A stretch of DNA of 14,270 nucleotides, taken from positions 1-14,270 of the forward strand of contig CALDLA010000084.1 of the NCBI GenBank assembly GCA_937898415.1. Direction: 5' to 3'. Shown piece by piece: positions 6,190 to 14,128 of the stretch. Both the position numbers and the translations under genes were made by a program. The notes below the pieces were generated by a model. The model was not told the DNA's origin, did no database searches, and saw only the letters and a program-made list of their open reading frames with translations. This DNA comes from an uncultured Prevotellaceae bacterium. GTDB lineage: Bacteria > Bacteroidota > Bacteroidia > Bacteroidales > Bacteroidaceae. Within the stretch, counting starts at the first letter, position 1. Each line of letters opens with the position of its first letter.

Positions 6190-6465
6190 ATGAAGACAAA
6201 ACATGTACAGTATGAGACGAAAGGCACTTGCTCGAAACTGATCGATGTGACTGCCGACGAGAACAATGTGATTCAGCAAGTGTTTTTCCTTGGAGGATGC
6301 AACGGCAACCTTCAGGGGATCAGTCAACTGGTGCGCGGTCAACAGATTGACGACGTGATGAAGCGCCTCGATGGCGTCCGCTGCGGCACGAAAGGAACTT
6401 CCTGTCCTGACCAGCTTTGCAGGGCGCTTGAGCTGTTGAAACAGGCACCAGTTGAGGACAAATAG
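6190..6465 (+). CDS. Stand-alone TSCPD-domain protein (TIGR03905-like)
   Basis: A 91-residue protein covering a single TSCPD domain. The signature reads GTKGTSCPDQLCRAL at residues 66-80, preceded by GTCSK (12-16) and FLGGCNGNLQGI (33-44). Cysteines at 14, 37, 65, 72 and 77 could bind metal. The same domain is found at the C-terminus of adenosylcobalamin-dependent class II ribonucleotide reductases, and short stand-alone versions form family TIGR03905, whose function is not established. It lies 12 bp upstream of cbiG-cbiF in the same direction, so it is probably co-transcribed with cobalamin synthesis genes. A tie to B12-dependent ribonucleotide reduction is a hypothesis. The start at 6190 is the only ATG that keeps the domain intact; an upstream ATG at 6180 opens only four codons. 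Confidence 0.9.
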   Translation: MKTKHVQYETKGTCSKLIDVTADENNVIQQVFFLGGCNGNLQGISQLVRGQQIDDVMKRLDGVRCGTKGTSCPDQLCRALELLKQAPVEDK

Positions 6466-6477
6466 AAGCGGACGGAG

Positions 6478-8268
6478 ATGAGGATAGCCATTATACAGAT
6501 TAGTGAGGAGGGCAAACAGATAGCCCGCCTGATACTGAGCCAAGTGTTTGCCCAGAAGAATGAGGGCGCGATCATCAGTCGTGCGAATGTCGGTAAGCGC
6601 TGGAAGGATTTCGATGCCTTCGTGTTCATCGGCGCGATGGGCATCTGTGTGAGGACGATAGCGCCGTATATCAAGGATAAGCACGAAGACCCTGCCGTGG
6701 TGTGCGTCGACAGTCTTGGGCTCAATGTCATCTCTGTGTTGAGCGGACATGTGGGCGGCGCCAACGACTTGACGAGGGATATAGCTGCGATGATGGGCGC
6801 CCGCGAGGTCATCACTACGCAGAGCGACAATGCCGGGCTGTGGGCTCTCGACACTTTCGAGGCGAGATTTGACTGGCGCGTCGCCAGCGATGTCGATGAT
6901 ATGAACGACTGTATCATTGCTTTCGTCAATCGTCAGCCGACGGCATTATTGTTGGAGGCTCGCGATGAGGGCACGGACTATTTAGAGGCTACGAAGCCAG
7001 AGCACGTCACCATCATCAACGATATCAGCGAGGCAGACCCACGGAAATACAAGTTGCTGATGATCGTTTCGCCCTACAATCGTCGTGCGCCGGATGGTAT
7101 GCTGGAGCTGCACTTCGTGCCGATGGTGGGAACGATTGGCTTTGGGTTGGCTCATCATCCAGACGACTATGCGTGTATCTACGACGAGATTGACGAGGCT
7201 TTTGTCCATCGTGGTGTACTGCCCTGCGCCCATAAGTATTGCACTATTGACGTGAAACAGGACGAGGAGTTTGTGGAGATGCTCGAAATGGAATACGACG
7301 AAGAGGTGACATTCTTTACAGCCGAGGAACTGGCTGCCGTTGAGGTGCCTAACCCCAGCGAGACCGTCCGGAAGCACGTGGGCACTCCCAGCGTCTGCGA
7401 GGCTGCCGCTATCTTAGGTTCCAATCACGGCAAACTGATGATCCCCAAGGTGAAGGGCAAGAACTGGACGGCAGCCTTGGCTATCGACTACAGGCATCTG
7501 CGTCAGAAGCAGGGGCATATCGAGATAGTCGGTGCCGGCCCTGGCGACCCAGACTTGGTTTCAGTACGTGGCCGTAAGATGCTGGAGAAGGCCGACCTGA
7601 TACTTTATGCAGGCTCATTGGTGCCCAAGGCGCTGACGGAGTGTCATAAGCGGGGTGCCGTCGTGCGCTCGTCGGCTGACATGAACCTCGAAGAACAATG
7701 TGCGCTGATGAAGAAACACTACGACAAGGGACATTTCATTGTCCGTCTGCATACGGGCGATCCCTGTATCTTCGGCGCTATTCAGGAGCAGATGGCCTTC
7801 TTCGACCGTCAAGGAATGTCGTATCATATCACGCCAGGCATCTCCTCCTTCCTGGCTGCAGCAGCCGAGCTGCGCAGTCAGTTCACCATCCCAGAGCGTA
7901 CGCAGACCATTATCCTGACACGTGGTGAAGGTCGTACGCCGATGCCTGAGAAAGAGCAGTTGCATCTGTTGGCTAAGAGTCAGTCGACGATGTGCATCTT
8001 CCTGTCGGCTGCCATTGTCGACGATGTACAGCGTGAACTGTTGCAGGGATATCCTGAGGACACGCCCGTTGCCGCCTGCTATCATCTGACGTGGCCTGAC
8101 CAGAAGATTTATCGTGGTGTATTGAAAGACCTTGCAAGGATAGTCCACGACAACCACCTCACGCTCACCACGATGCTCGTCGTAGGCGAAGCCATCGACA
8201 ACCGTCAGGGATTCTCCGAACTTTACAATAAACACTTTACCCATCTGTTCAGACAAGGAGAGGCATGA
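6478..8268 (+). CDS. cbiGF: CbiG-CbiF fusion: cobalt-precorrin-5A hydrolase and cobalt-precorrin-4 C11-methyltransferase
   Basis: A 596-residue fusion of two consecutive anaerobic cobalamin enzymes. Residues 1 to about 340 are CbiG, which opens the ring lactone and releases acetaldehyde: FVFIGAMGICVR and LSGHVGGANDLT in the N-terminal domain, then FFTAEELAAVEVPNPSETV and GTPSVCEAAAIL in the C-terminal domain. Residues 347-596 are CbiF/CobM, an SAM-dependent C11 methyltransferase, with GAGPGDPDLVSVRG at the start, RLHTGDPCIFGA, and YHITPGISSFLAAAAEL. CbiF makes the substrate that CbiG hydrolyses, so fusion would allow hand-over. The usual GCRRGT-like motif that opens the CbiG C-terminal domain reads GFGLAHHPD here, either a lineage form or a functional change. 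GGAG lies just before the ATG. The stop overlaps the next start as ATGA, indicating translational coupling. Confidence 0.93.
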   Translation: MRIAIIQISEEGKQIARLILSQVFAQKNEGAIISRANVGKRWKDFDAFVFIGAMGICVRTIAPYIKDKHEDPAVVCVDSLGLNVISVLSGHVGGANDLTRDIAAMMGAREVITTQSDNAGLWALDTFEARFDWRVASDVDDMNDCIIAFVNRQPTALLLEARDEGTDYLEATKPEHVTIINDISEADPRKYKLLMIVSPYNRRAPDGMLELHFVPMVGTIGFGLAHHPDDYACIYDEIDEAFVHRGVLPCAHKYCTIDVKQDEEFVEMLEMEYDEEVTFFTAEELAAVEVPNPSETVRKHVGTPSVCEAAAILGSNHGKLMIPKVKGKNWTAALAIDYRHLRQKQGHIEIVGAGPGDPDLVSVRGRKMLEKADLILYAGSLVPKALTECHKRGAVVRSSADMNLEEQCALMKKHYDKGHFIVRLHTGDPCIFGAIQEQMAFFDRQGMSYHITPGISSFLAAAAELRSQFTIPERTQTIILTRGEGRTPMPEKEQLHLLAKSQSTMCIFLSAAIVDDVQRELLQGYPEDTPVAACYHLTWPDQKIYRGVLKDLARIVHDNHLTLTTMLVVGEAIDNRQGFSELYNKHFTHLFRQGEA

Positions 8269-10013
8269 TACTGGTATTCGGAGGGACGACGGAAGGGCGT
8301 AGGGCGGCAGAGGTATTGGAGGAGGCAGGCTCACCATTCTTCTATAGCACGAAGACGGGGGAGCAGGACGTCACGTTGCATTACGGTCAGCGAATCGATG
8401 GGGCAATGGATGCTGAGGCCATGCGCTCGTTTTGCGAAGAGCACAAGATTCGCCTCATCGTCGATGCCGCCCATCCGTTTGCCTCGCAACTGCATCAGAC
8501 GATTGCCGAGATGGCGCTTCCCGTCATTCGTTATGAGCGTATCTATCCGCCTCGCGATAAGGATATCACGTGGATTGACGACTACTCACAAGTTCCCACC
8601 GACATCCACACGCTACTGGCCACTACGGGCGTTCAGAGCATCAGTAAGCTGAAATGGTTAGAGGCAAAAGGGGTCAAGGTCGTCTATCGGATCTTGAACC
8701 GTGAGAGTAGCATCGTGCTGGCGCATCAGCAGGGAGCCACCGACGATCAATTATGCTTCTTCCCTGACGTCGTGAAGGCCGATGCCGTATTGATGAAGGA
8801 GAGTGGGCTCAGCGGCGGCTTTCTGGAGAAAGTAGAGGAAGCGCGAAAGTCGGGCATGAAGATTTACGCCATGAAGCGCCCCCAACTTTTCACTTTTCAC
8901 TCTTCACTTTTCACTTCTCACTCTTCACTTTTCACTTCTCACTTTTCACTTTTCACTTCTGTCAACGGGCCGTACGGGTTGCGGCGTGCCGTTGAGAAAC
9001 TGCTGCCTGAGTTCTTTCCGCTGCATAGCGGATTGACGACGGGGACTTGTGCTACGGCGGCAGCCATTGCGGCAACTGCAAGACTGATAAAAGGCGAGAC
9101 GCCTGCGGAGGTGCCTGTCATACTGCCTGATGGCGAGACCATCAACGTGGCGGTGGGTTATGATGATGACTATGCCTATTGCATCAAGGAGGCAGGCGAC
9201 GATCCTGACGTGACGAATGGCATCGAGGTGAGGGCAAGTGCCCAACTGAGTGACCAGTTTGAGATTGTCGGCGGCGAGGGCGTTGGCCGCTTCACGCTTC
9301 CTGGCTTCGACTATCCTCCAGGCGAGGCAGCCATCAATAAAGGGCCTCGCGAGATGATGCGAAAGAACGTCGATGCTGAGGTGCGAATAACCATCAGCGT
9401 CGCACAAGGCGAGGAAATTGCACGGCGTACCTTCAATCCGCGTTTAGGCATCGAGGGTGGCATCTCCATTATCGGCGTATCGGGCATCGTCAAACCATTC
9501 TCTGAAGAAGCGTTCATCGACAGTATCCGCAAATGTATGACAGTCGCCAAAGCCTCAGGTGCTGACCGCGTCGTCATCAACAGCGGGGCCAAGAGCGAGC
9601 GGTTCCTCAAGAGCCTCCATCCTAACCTTCCCCAACAGGCCTTTGTGCAATACGGCAACTATATCGGCGAGACGCTCCGTATGGCTGCTGACCTCCATAT
9701 TCAGCATGTTACCCTCGGCGTCATGCTGGGCAAGGCCGTGAAGCTGGCAGCAGGCAATCTGGATACCCATAGTCGTAGGACGACGATGGATAAGACGTTC
9801 GTTAAGGCCATGCTCAATGAAGTAGACTGCGATATGGACATCAGCGGTATTACGCTGGCACGGGAACTGTGGGATATGATTCCGCCAGAGAAACTCCATG
9901 TCGTGGCCAGCAACATCATTCGCCATTGTGCTGCGTACTGTGAGCCGCTTTTGCCCAATGGCGAGCTTACCATATTATTAATCGACGATAACGGAAAAAT
10001 ATATGAAGTATAA
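8265..10013 (+). CDS. cobK-cbiD: CobK-CbiD fusion: precorrin-6A reductase and cobalt-precorrin-5B C1-methyltransferase
   Basis: A 582-residue fusion. Residues 1 to about 250 are CobK/CbiJ, an NAD(P)H-dependent reductase of (cobalt-)precorrin-6A: VFGGTTEGRRAAEVL at the start, VDAAHPFA, ISKLKWLE, and KIYAMKRPQ then VNGPYGLRRAVEKLL at the end. Residues from about 253 are CbiD, an SAM-dependent C1 methyltransferase: HSGLTTGTCATAAAIAATA, then PPGEAAINKGPREMM, VSGIVKPFS and GNYIGETLRMAA. CbiD makes the compound that CobK then reduces, so these are sequential steps. CobK is interrupted at residues 208-232 by a serine/phenylalanine-rich tandem repeat, in frame, between KRPQ and VNGPYG, probably on a surface loop. 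An AGGAG lies before the ATG, which overlaps the stop of cbiGF by 4 bp. The 3' end overlaps the HAD gene by 11 bp. Confidence 0.94.
   Translation: MILVFGGTTEGRRAAEVLEEAGSPFFYSTKTGEQDVTLHYGQRIDGAMDAEAMRSFCEEHKIRLIVDAAHPFASQLHQTIAEMALPVIRYERIYPPRDKDITWIDDYSQVPTDIHTLLATTGVQSISKLKWLEAKGVKVVYRILNRESSIVLAHQQGATDDQLCFFPDVVKADAVLMKESGLSGGFLEKVEEARKSGMKIYAMKRPQLFTFHSSLFTSHSSLFTSHFSLFTSVNGPYGLRRAVEKLLPEFFPLHSGLTTGTCATAAAIAATARLIKGETPAEVPVILPDGETINVAVGYDDDYAYCIKEAGDDPDVTNGIEVRASAQLSDQFEIVGGEGVGRFTLPGFDYPPGEAAINKGPREMMRKNVDAEVRITISVAQGEEIARRTFNPRLGIEGGISIIGVSGIVKPFSEEAFIDSIRKCMTVAKASGADRVVINSGAKSERFLKSLHPNLPQQAFVQYGNYIGETLRMAADLHIQHVTLGVMLGKAVKLAAGNLDTHSRRTTMDKTFVKAMLNEVDCDMDISGITLARELWDMIPPEKLHVVASNIIRHCAAYCEPLLPNGELTILLIDDNGKIYEV
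8886..8960 (+). repeat. 21-bp in-frame tandem repeat inside cobK
   Basis: Three full 21-bp units (8886-8906, 8907-8927, 8928-8948) and a 12-bp partial unit (8949-8960) are built from CTTTTCACTT and CACTCTTCA-like text. They encode LFTFHSS, LFTSHSS, LFTSHFS and LFTS. Because the unit is a multiple of three, copy number can change without breaking the gene. The coding strand contains almost no G here. Similar TTCAC-rich runs may be scattered in related genomes; I recall this type but cannot check. Confidence 0.9.
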
Positions 10014-10701
10014 AGACTTGTTCATCGACTTCGATGATACGCTCTACGATACCTACGGCAATGCCGTCATAGCGTTACGAGAAACATTCGAGGCGTTCTA
10101 CCTTGACCGCTGGTTTCCTGACCCCCAGGTATTCTACGATGAATACTGGAAGGCCAACATCGACCTGTGGGGGCGTTATTCACGGGGTGAGATTACTCGT
10201 GACTACCTGATAGTGGAGCGCTTCCGTCGCCCGTTGTCCGCTGGTGACGGTTTGGCCGTCACGGAGACCCTCTGCCTGGAGATGAGCGACAGGTTCCTTG
10301 ACTTCTGCTCATCGAAGCCTGGTGTGGTGGAAGGTGCCCACGAACTGATGGACTACCTGAAACAGAAAGGTTATCGTATGCACATGGCCAGCAACGGTTT
10401 CCACGAGGTGCAATACAAGAAATTGGCTGCTTGCGGATTGAGGGATTACTTCGACACCATTGTCTTGAGCGAGGACGCAGGTGCCAACAAACCCTCGAAG
10501 CAGTACTTCGACTACGCCCTCAACGTATCATGCGCAAACAGAGAAACCACGCTGATGATTGGCGACAACCTGCAGACTGACATCCTCGGCGCCCTTGGGT
10601 GCGGCCTCGACGCGATGCTCTTCAACCGCTGGCAGGAAGCGCCATCCGACATCCCAACTTACACGGTAGCGACATTACGCGAAATAATGGATATCTTGTA
10701 A
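10003..10701 (+). CDS. HAD-superfamily phosphatase, YjjG-like
   Basis: A 232-residue haloacid dehalogenase-type hydrolase. Motif I is DFDDTLYD with nucleophile Asp9 and acid Asp11. Motif II is ASNG around Ser130. Motif III is Lys163 in ANKPSKQYF. Motif IV is GDNLQTD with Asp188 and Asp193. A helical cap lies between motifs I and II. The sequence is closest to the YjjG group (TIGR02254), 5'-nucleotidases acting on pyrimidine and non-canonical nucleotides, but substrate choice in HAD enzymes is hard to predict. It overlaps cbiD by 11 bp, so it is translated from the cobalamin operon mRNA and could act in that pathway, for instance on a phosphorylated intermediate of the lower ligand. That is speculation. 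It ends 5 bp from the converging btuC-like gene, with no room for a separate terminator. Confidence 0.9.
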   Translation: MKYKDLFIDFDDTLYDTYGNAVIALRETFEAFYLDRWFPDPQVFYDEYWKANIDLWGRYSRGEITRDYLIVERFRRPLSAGDGLAVTETLCLEMSDRFLDFCSSKPGVVEGAHELMDYLKQKGYRMHMASNGFHEVQYKKLAACGLRDYFDTIVLSEDAGANKPSKQYFDYALNVSCANRETTLMIGDNLQTDILGALGCGLDAMLFNRWQEAPSDIPTYTVATLREIMDIL

Positions 10702-10706
10702 TAGGC

Positions 10707-11735
10707 CTATTCCCCCACGTCGTTCTTTCGCCTTCCAAATAGGACTGCAGCTATGACGGGAGCACCCACAAGGGCGGTGACGGAGTTGACGGGCAGGGCA
10801 CCCTCGAAGCCTGGCATGCGGGCGACGAAATTGCAGAAGAGGGCGAGTACGGCACCACAAAGGGCGGTGGCAGGCATCAGGACGCGGTGGTCGCTGGTGC
10901 GGAAGATGGCTCGGGCAAGATGGGGGACAGCCAAGCCAATGAACATGATGGGACCGCAATAAGCGGTAACGATGGCAACGAGAATGCCTGAAGAGACGAT
11001 GACCAGCATTCGGCTGCGACGGATGTTCAAGCCGAGGTTAGCGGCATAGTTGTCGCCCAGCAACATGAGGTTCATGGGCTTTACCAGCAGGCAGGCTAAG
11101 GGCAGCAGGATGCACATGAGACAGATGAACAGCACCATCTCGTCGCCGCTGACACGACTGAACGATCCCAACCCCCAGACCACGAAAGCCTTCACGTCCT
11201 CTTCAGGCGACAGGAATTTCAGTACACCAATCACGGCGTTGGCCAAGTAGCCTATCATCACGCCTATTATCAATAAGGTGACGTTGCCCTTCACTTTCTG
11301 CGAAATCCAGAGAATCAGCGTCAGCACGGCCAGGGCTCCCACGATGGCTGCCACACTCATGGCAGCGTTGCCCAGATAACCCAGTCGTGAAAGTGCCACC
11401 CCGCCAATACGTCCTGACAACAAAATCACAAACGCCACACCAAGGGCAGAACCATTGCTGATACCCAAGACGGAGGGACCTGCCAGCGGATTGCGGAAGA
11501 CGGTCTGCATCTGCAGTCCGCTGACGGCAAGACCAGCGCCTGCAACGATGGCTGTCAAGGCCTGAGGCAGTCGGCTGCTGAAGATGATGTTCGTCCAAAT
11601 CTCGTTGGAATCATCGCCCATCAGGACGCGGCATACGTCAGCCACAGGTATCTTGACGGAACCAATGAGCAGGTTGACCACCATCAGCACGATGATGGCC
11701 ACAACGAGGGAGGCGAATAGTGAGACTCGTTTCAT
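10707..11735 (-). CDS. btuC: BtuC/FecCD-family ABC transporter permease
   Basis: A 342-residue inner-membrane permease of the FecCD family, which moves vitamin B12, haem or ferric siderophores. It begins MKRVSLFASLVVAIIVLMVV and has many hydrophobic segments. Family features include GAGLAVSGLQMQTVFRNPLA (about 61-80), GPSVLGISNGSALGVAF, the WGLGSF segment, and GLAVPHLARAIF near the C-terminus, the region that contacts the ATPase. The length is normal. The start overlaps the btuF-like stop as ATGA. B12 as substrate is inferred from the adjacent cbiA and the riboswitch; iron complexes remain possible, so the gene symbol is tentative. The partner ATPase does not follow: the gene ends 5 bp from the converging HAD gene. 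Confidence 0.9.
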   Translation of the reverse strand: MKRVSLFASLVVAIIVLMVVNLLIGSVKIPVADVCRVLMGDDSNEIWTNIIFSSRLPQALTAIVAGAGLAVSGLQMQTVFRNPLAGPSVLGISNGSALGVAFVILLSGRIGGVALSRLGYLGNAAMSVAAIVGALAVLTLILWISQKVKGNVTLLIIGVMIGYLANAVIGVLKFLSPEEDVKAFVVWGLGSFSRVSGDEMVLFICLMCILLPLACLLVKPMNLMLLGDNYAANLGLNIRRSRMLVIVSSGILVAIVTAYCGPIMFIGLAVPHLARAIFRTSDHRVLMPATALCGAVLALFCNFVARMPGFEGALPVNSVTALVGAPVIAAVLFGRRKNDVGE

Positions 11736-12847
11736 TTCAGCAGTCGGTAGTACGTTGGTTCGTAGTCAGGTTCAACGAGTTCAGGATGGAAGACGGCCAC
11801 GAAGTCCTTCAGCAGCACGTCGGGCTGGACGGGCGAAATCTCATAGTAAGGCTGCTGCTTCATGTTGCAATAGATGACCTTGCGCTCCTTGAACGCCTGG
11901 AAGAGTTCGTTGCGAGGTTCCGAGGCCTTGAGTGCCTCATACGTAAACTCGCTTGGGAAGCTGTTGAGGATGCGCCAGTAGTCGGCTTTGGCAGCAAGGG
12001 AATATAGCTTCTCGAATTCCAAGTCCTCGCCCGCCGTCTCATCGTCGTTAATGACGTATTCGGCACCCGCATCGCGGAATATCTGTGCCAAGTAGTTCTT
12101 ACCGCCAACAGCATGCCAGTTGCCATAATGCATCTCGCCGCTGAATACCGTGGGGCGCAACTCCACCTTAGCCGTTTTCTCTTTCAGACTATTATAGCGT
12201 TGCTCGATGCCCGCAAACGTCTCGTTGGCCTCGCGTTCCTTCCCTATAAACATACCCACAAACTTGATCCATTCGGCCTGTCCTAACGGGTCGAGCTCCT
12301 GATAACCCAAATGTGGCACCAGCAAGATGCCCGTCTCCTTGATGGCTTCGTAGCCGCCGCGTTTGGAGGGTGAGATGAATATCAGGTCAGGATTGGCAGC
12401 CAGCACCAACTCGGTATCGAAATTGCCCTCCATCCCAATCTTCACGATGCGTCCGTCCTTCACACGTTGCAGGATGTCCTCGTTGAAAAGGTTCTTCGTA
12501 CCTGTGAGTCCCTTCACCACGTCGTGGGCATCAAGTGCGGTGAAGTTCGACAACTGCAACGATGTCATGCAGATGGTACTCTTGATGGGCACATGAACCT
12601 TCACGTAGCCGTCTGGCACTTGAACGTCATCGCTGCGCACCAATGCAAAGCGATCCTTCTGACCCACGCTGACCAAACGGACATCCGCAGAGTCGCGGAC
12701 GCTGAAGCCTGTGGCATACTTGACATCGATAGCGACGACGGAATCAGCAGAAGGCTTGGCTTCCGTTTCCTGCGACTTGCCACTCTTTCCTGCGCAGGCG
12801 CAAAGCAGAATGGCGATGGTTAAGAGAAAAAACGTTTTCTTCATCAT
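11732..12847 (-). CDS. btuF: ABC transporter substrate-binding lipoprotein, BtuF/FecB-like
   Basis: A 371-residue periplasmic binding protein of the cobalamin/iron-complex type. The N-terminus is a lipoprotein signal (FFLLTIAILLCACAG, lipid Cys probably at position 18), anchoring it to a membrane facing the periplasm. The body has two lobes: PIKSTICMTSLQLSNFTAL leads lobe one, with LVLAANPDLIFISPS ending it, and RPTVFSGEMHYGNWHAVGG opens lobe two, followed by YLAQIFRDAGAEY. These are typical of the FecB/BtuF (PF01497) fold, though it is longer than E. coli BtuF, as is common in Bacteroidota. It overlaps the permease downstream and cbiA upstream by 4 bp each, so the three are translationally coupled. 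A corrinoid ligand is inferred from context; an iron chelate is the alternative. Confidence 0.88.
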   Translation of the reverse strand: MMKKTFFLLTIAILLCACAGKSGKSQETEAKPSADSVVAIDVKYATGFSVRDSADVRLVSVGQKDRFALVRSDDVQVPDGYVKVHVPIKSTICMTSLQLSNFTALDAHDVVKGLTGTKNLFNEDILQRVKDGRIVKIGMEGNFDTELVLAANPDLIFISPSKRGGYEAIKETGILLVPHLGYQELDPLGQAEWIKFVGMFIGKEREANETFAGIEQRYNSLKEKTAKVELRPTVFSGEMHYGNWHAVGGKNYLAQIFRDAGAEYVINDDETAGEDLEFEKLYSLAAKADYWRILNSFPSEFTYEALKASEPRNELFQAFKERKVIYCNMKQQPYYEISPVQPDVLLKDFVAVFHPELVEPDYEPTYYRLLK

Positions 12848-14124
12848 ATCTGATACAAATGGGTATAGCTGGCTAATACATTCTTATAGCGGAACACAGG
12901 CGTGGGGACGGGAAGGCCTTTGGCATCATAGACCTGAGCGATGCTTTCAGGTACTTCGTCCAGGAACTGGGTGTAATGAAACTCATGTCCACGATACTCC
13001 CTGCCGTCGAGCACGAAGCGCCGATAGCCCAACGAGAGTTTGCGGTCAGACTTGCGGGCTGTGATGCTGTAGGGCAGGACGCCACACATTGGGTATTCGC
13101 CGTCGTCCGTGACGATACTTCTACAGAGGTACATCATACCGCCACACTCAGCCACCATCCGGCCTCCCTGTTCCGCATAGTCCTTAATGGCCTTGCGGCA
13201 GGCTTCGTTGGCTACCAATGCCTCCAAATGCTTCTCAGGATAGCCTCCAGGCAGGTAGAGCATATCGATGTCTGAGCAATCAGGAACTTCAGTTTCAGGG
13301 TTAAAAAAACGGACAAATCCAAACCTGTCGAGCGTCTCCTGATAGAGGAAGGAAAATCCCTCGGAATTGCGCGCTGAGAGGACTCGGAGTTTAGTCGGAG
13401 CAAACTTGGAGTTTGCCCAGAGCGAACCCGGAGTTTGCCTGGAGTGAACTCCAAGTGCCAAAAAACGGTCTAAATCGAGCGTTTCCTCCAAGATTTCCGT
13501 CAGGTTCCCTTTGGTTGGAGATGTGGTATTATTATTTGACAAATTCGAGAAGTCGAGTCCTAAGTATCGCGACCCCTGCTCCAGCTCAGCTGACTTAGGC
13601 AGACAGCCGAGACAATCAATCTGAAGGTCGTCGCAAACCTGCCGCAGCATCTGGGCATGTCGTTCAGACCCCACCTTATTAAATATAACACCCGCTATGC
13701 GGATGTCCTTTCTGAAGTGGATAAACCCTGATAACAACGCAGCCATCGAGTAGGCAGCCGACTTGGCATCGACCACCAGAACCACAGGAACGTCCAGTAT
13801 GCGGGCAATCTCGTAGGATGACCCTCGGTCGCGGTCATAACCGTCGAAGAGCCCCATCATGCCCTCAACAATGCTGACGTCGGCATCGGCACCATAATGG
13901 GCAAACAACTGCTGAACGTGCGCTGGTGTAGCCATAAACGTATCGAGGTTGATGCTGGGCCGTCCGCACACTGCTTCATGGAACTTGGTGTCGATATAGT
14001 CGGGCCCGCACTTGAACGGCTGCACCTTCATCCCCTGCTTCGTCAGCAACGCCATCAGCCCTCTGGCAATCGTCGTTTTGCCAGAGCCGCTCATGGGGGC
14101 TGCTATCAGAAATCGGGATTTCAT
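12844..14124 (-). CDS. cbiA: Cobyrinate a,c-diamide synthase (CbiA/CobB)
   Basis: A 426-residue glutamine- and ATP-dependent enzyme that amidates the a and c side chains of cobyrinate. The N-terminal P-loop domain starts IAAPMSGSGKTTIARG (residues 7-22, Lys16 in the P-loop), then FKCGPDYIDTKFH and VEGMMGLFDG. The C-terminal class I glutamine amidotransferase domain (about 248-426) has LPGGYPEKHL, then AECGGMMYLC with nucleophile Cys327, and YRGHEFHYTQF with His380 and His383. The length is normal, but the linker between domains (about 225-247) is made by an 11-bp tandem repeat. It is the first gene of a minus-strand operon, followed by the coupled binding protein and permease. The start at 14124 puts the family's N-terminal strand directly at Met1. 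A promoter-like TAATTTTG ends only 4 bp before the ATG, suggesting a leaderless mRNA. Confidence 0.95.
   Translation of the reverse strand: MKSRFLIAAPMSGSGKTTIARGLMALLTKQGMKVQPFKCGPDYIDTKFHEAVCGRPSINLDTFMATPAHVQQLFAHYGADADVSIVEGMMGLFDGYDRDRGSSYEIARILDVPVVLVVDAKSAAYSMAALLSGFIHFRKDIRIAGVIFNKVGSERHAQMLRQVCDDLQIDCLGCLPKSAELEQGSRYLGLDFSNLSNNNTTSPTKGNLTEILEETLDLDRFLALGVHSRQTPGSLWANSKFAPTKLRVLSARNSEGFSFLYQETLDRFGFVRFFNPETEVPDCSDIDMLYLPGGYPEKHLEALVANEACRKAIKDYAEQGGRMVAECGGMMYLCRSIVTDDGEYPMCGVLPYSITARKSDRKLSLGYRRFVLDGREYRGHEFHYTQFLDEVPESIAQVYDAKGLPVPTPVFRYKNVLASYTHLYQI
13386..13451 (-). repeat. 11-bp tandem repeat, six units, in the cbiA linker
   Basis: Read on the plus strand, six 11-bp units follow each other: GGAGTTTAGTC, GGAGCAAACTT, GGAGTTTGCCC, AGAGCGAACCC, GGAGTTTGCCT and GGAGTGAACTC. 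The core is (G/A)GAG followed by TTTGCC-like or its near complement GAACCC-like text, so neighbouring units are also partly inverted copies. Sixty-six bp is a multiple of both 11 and 3, which keeps the cbiA frame. It encodes about residues 225-247, between the ATPase and glutaminase domains. Confidence 0.85.
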
Positions 14125-14128
14125 GCTG

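Noticed and set aside
6112..6750. 212-codon minus-strand open frame over the TSCPD and cbiGF genes
   Set aside because: Shadow of two well-supported plus-strand genes in G+C-rich DNA.
7615..8337. 240-codon minus-strand open frame over cbiF
   Set aside because: Antisense to conserved CbiF motifs; no family resemblance.
8886..8960. Second small CRISPR-like repeat
   Set aside because: Units are contiguous with no spacers and lie inside the cobK frame; it is a tandem repeat.
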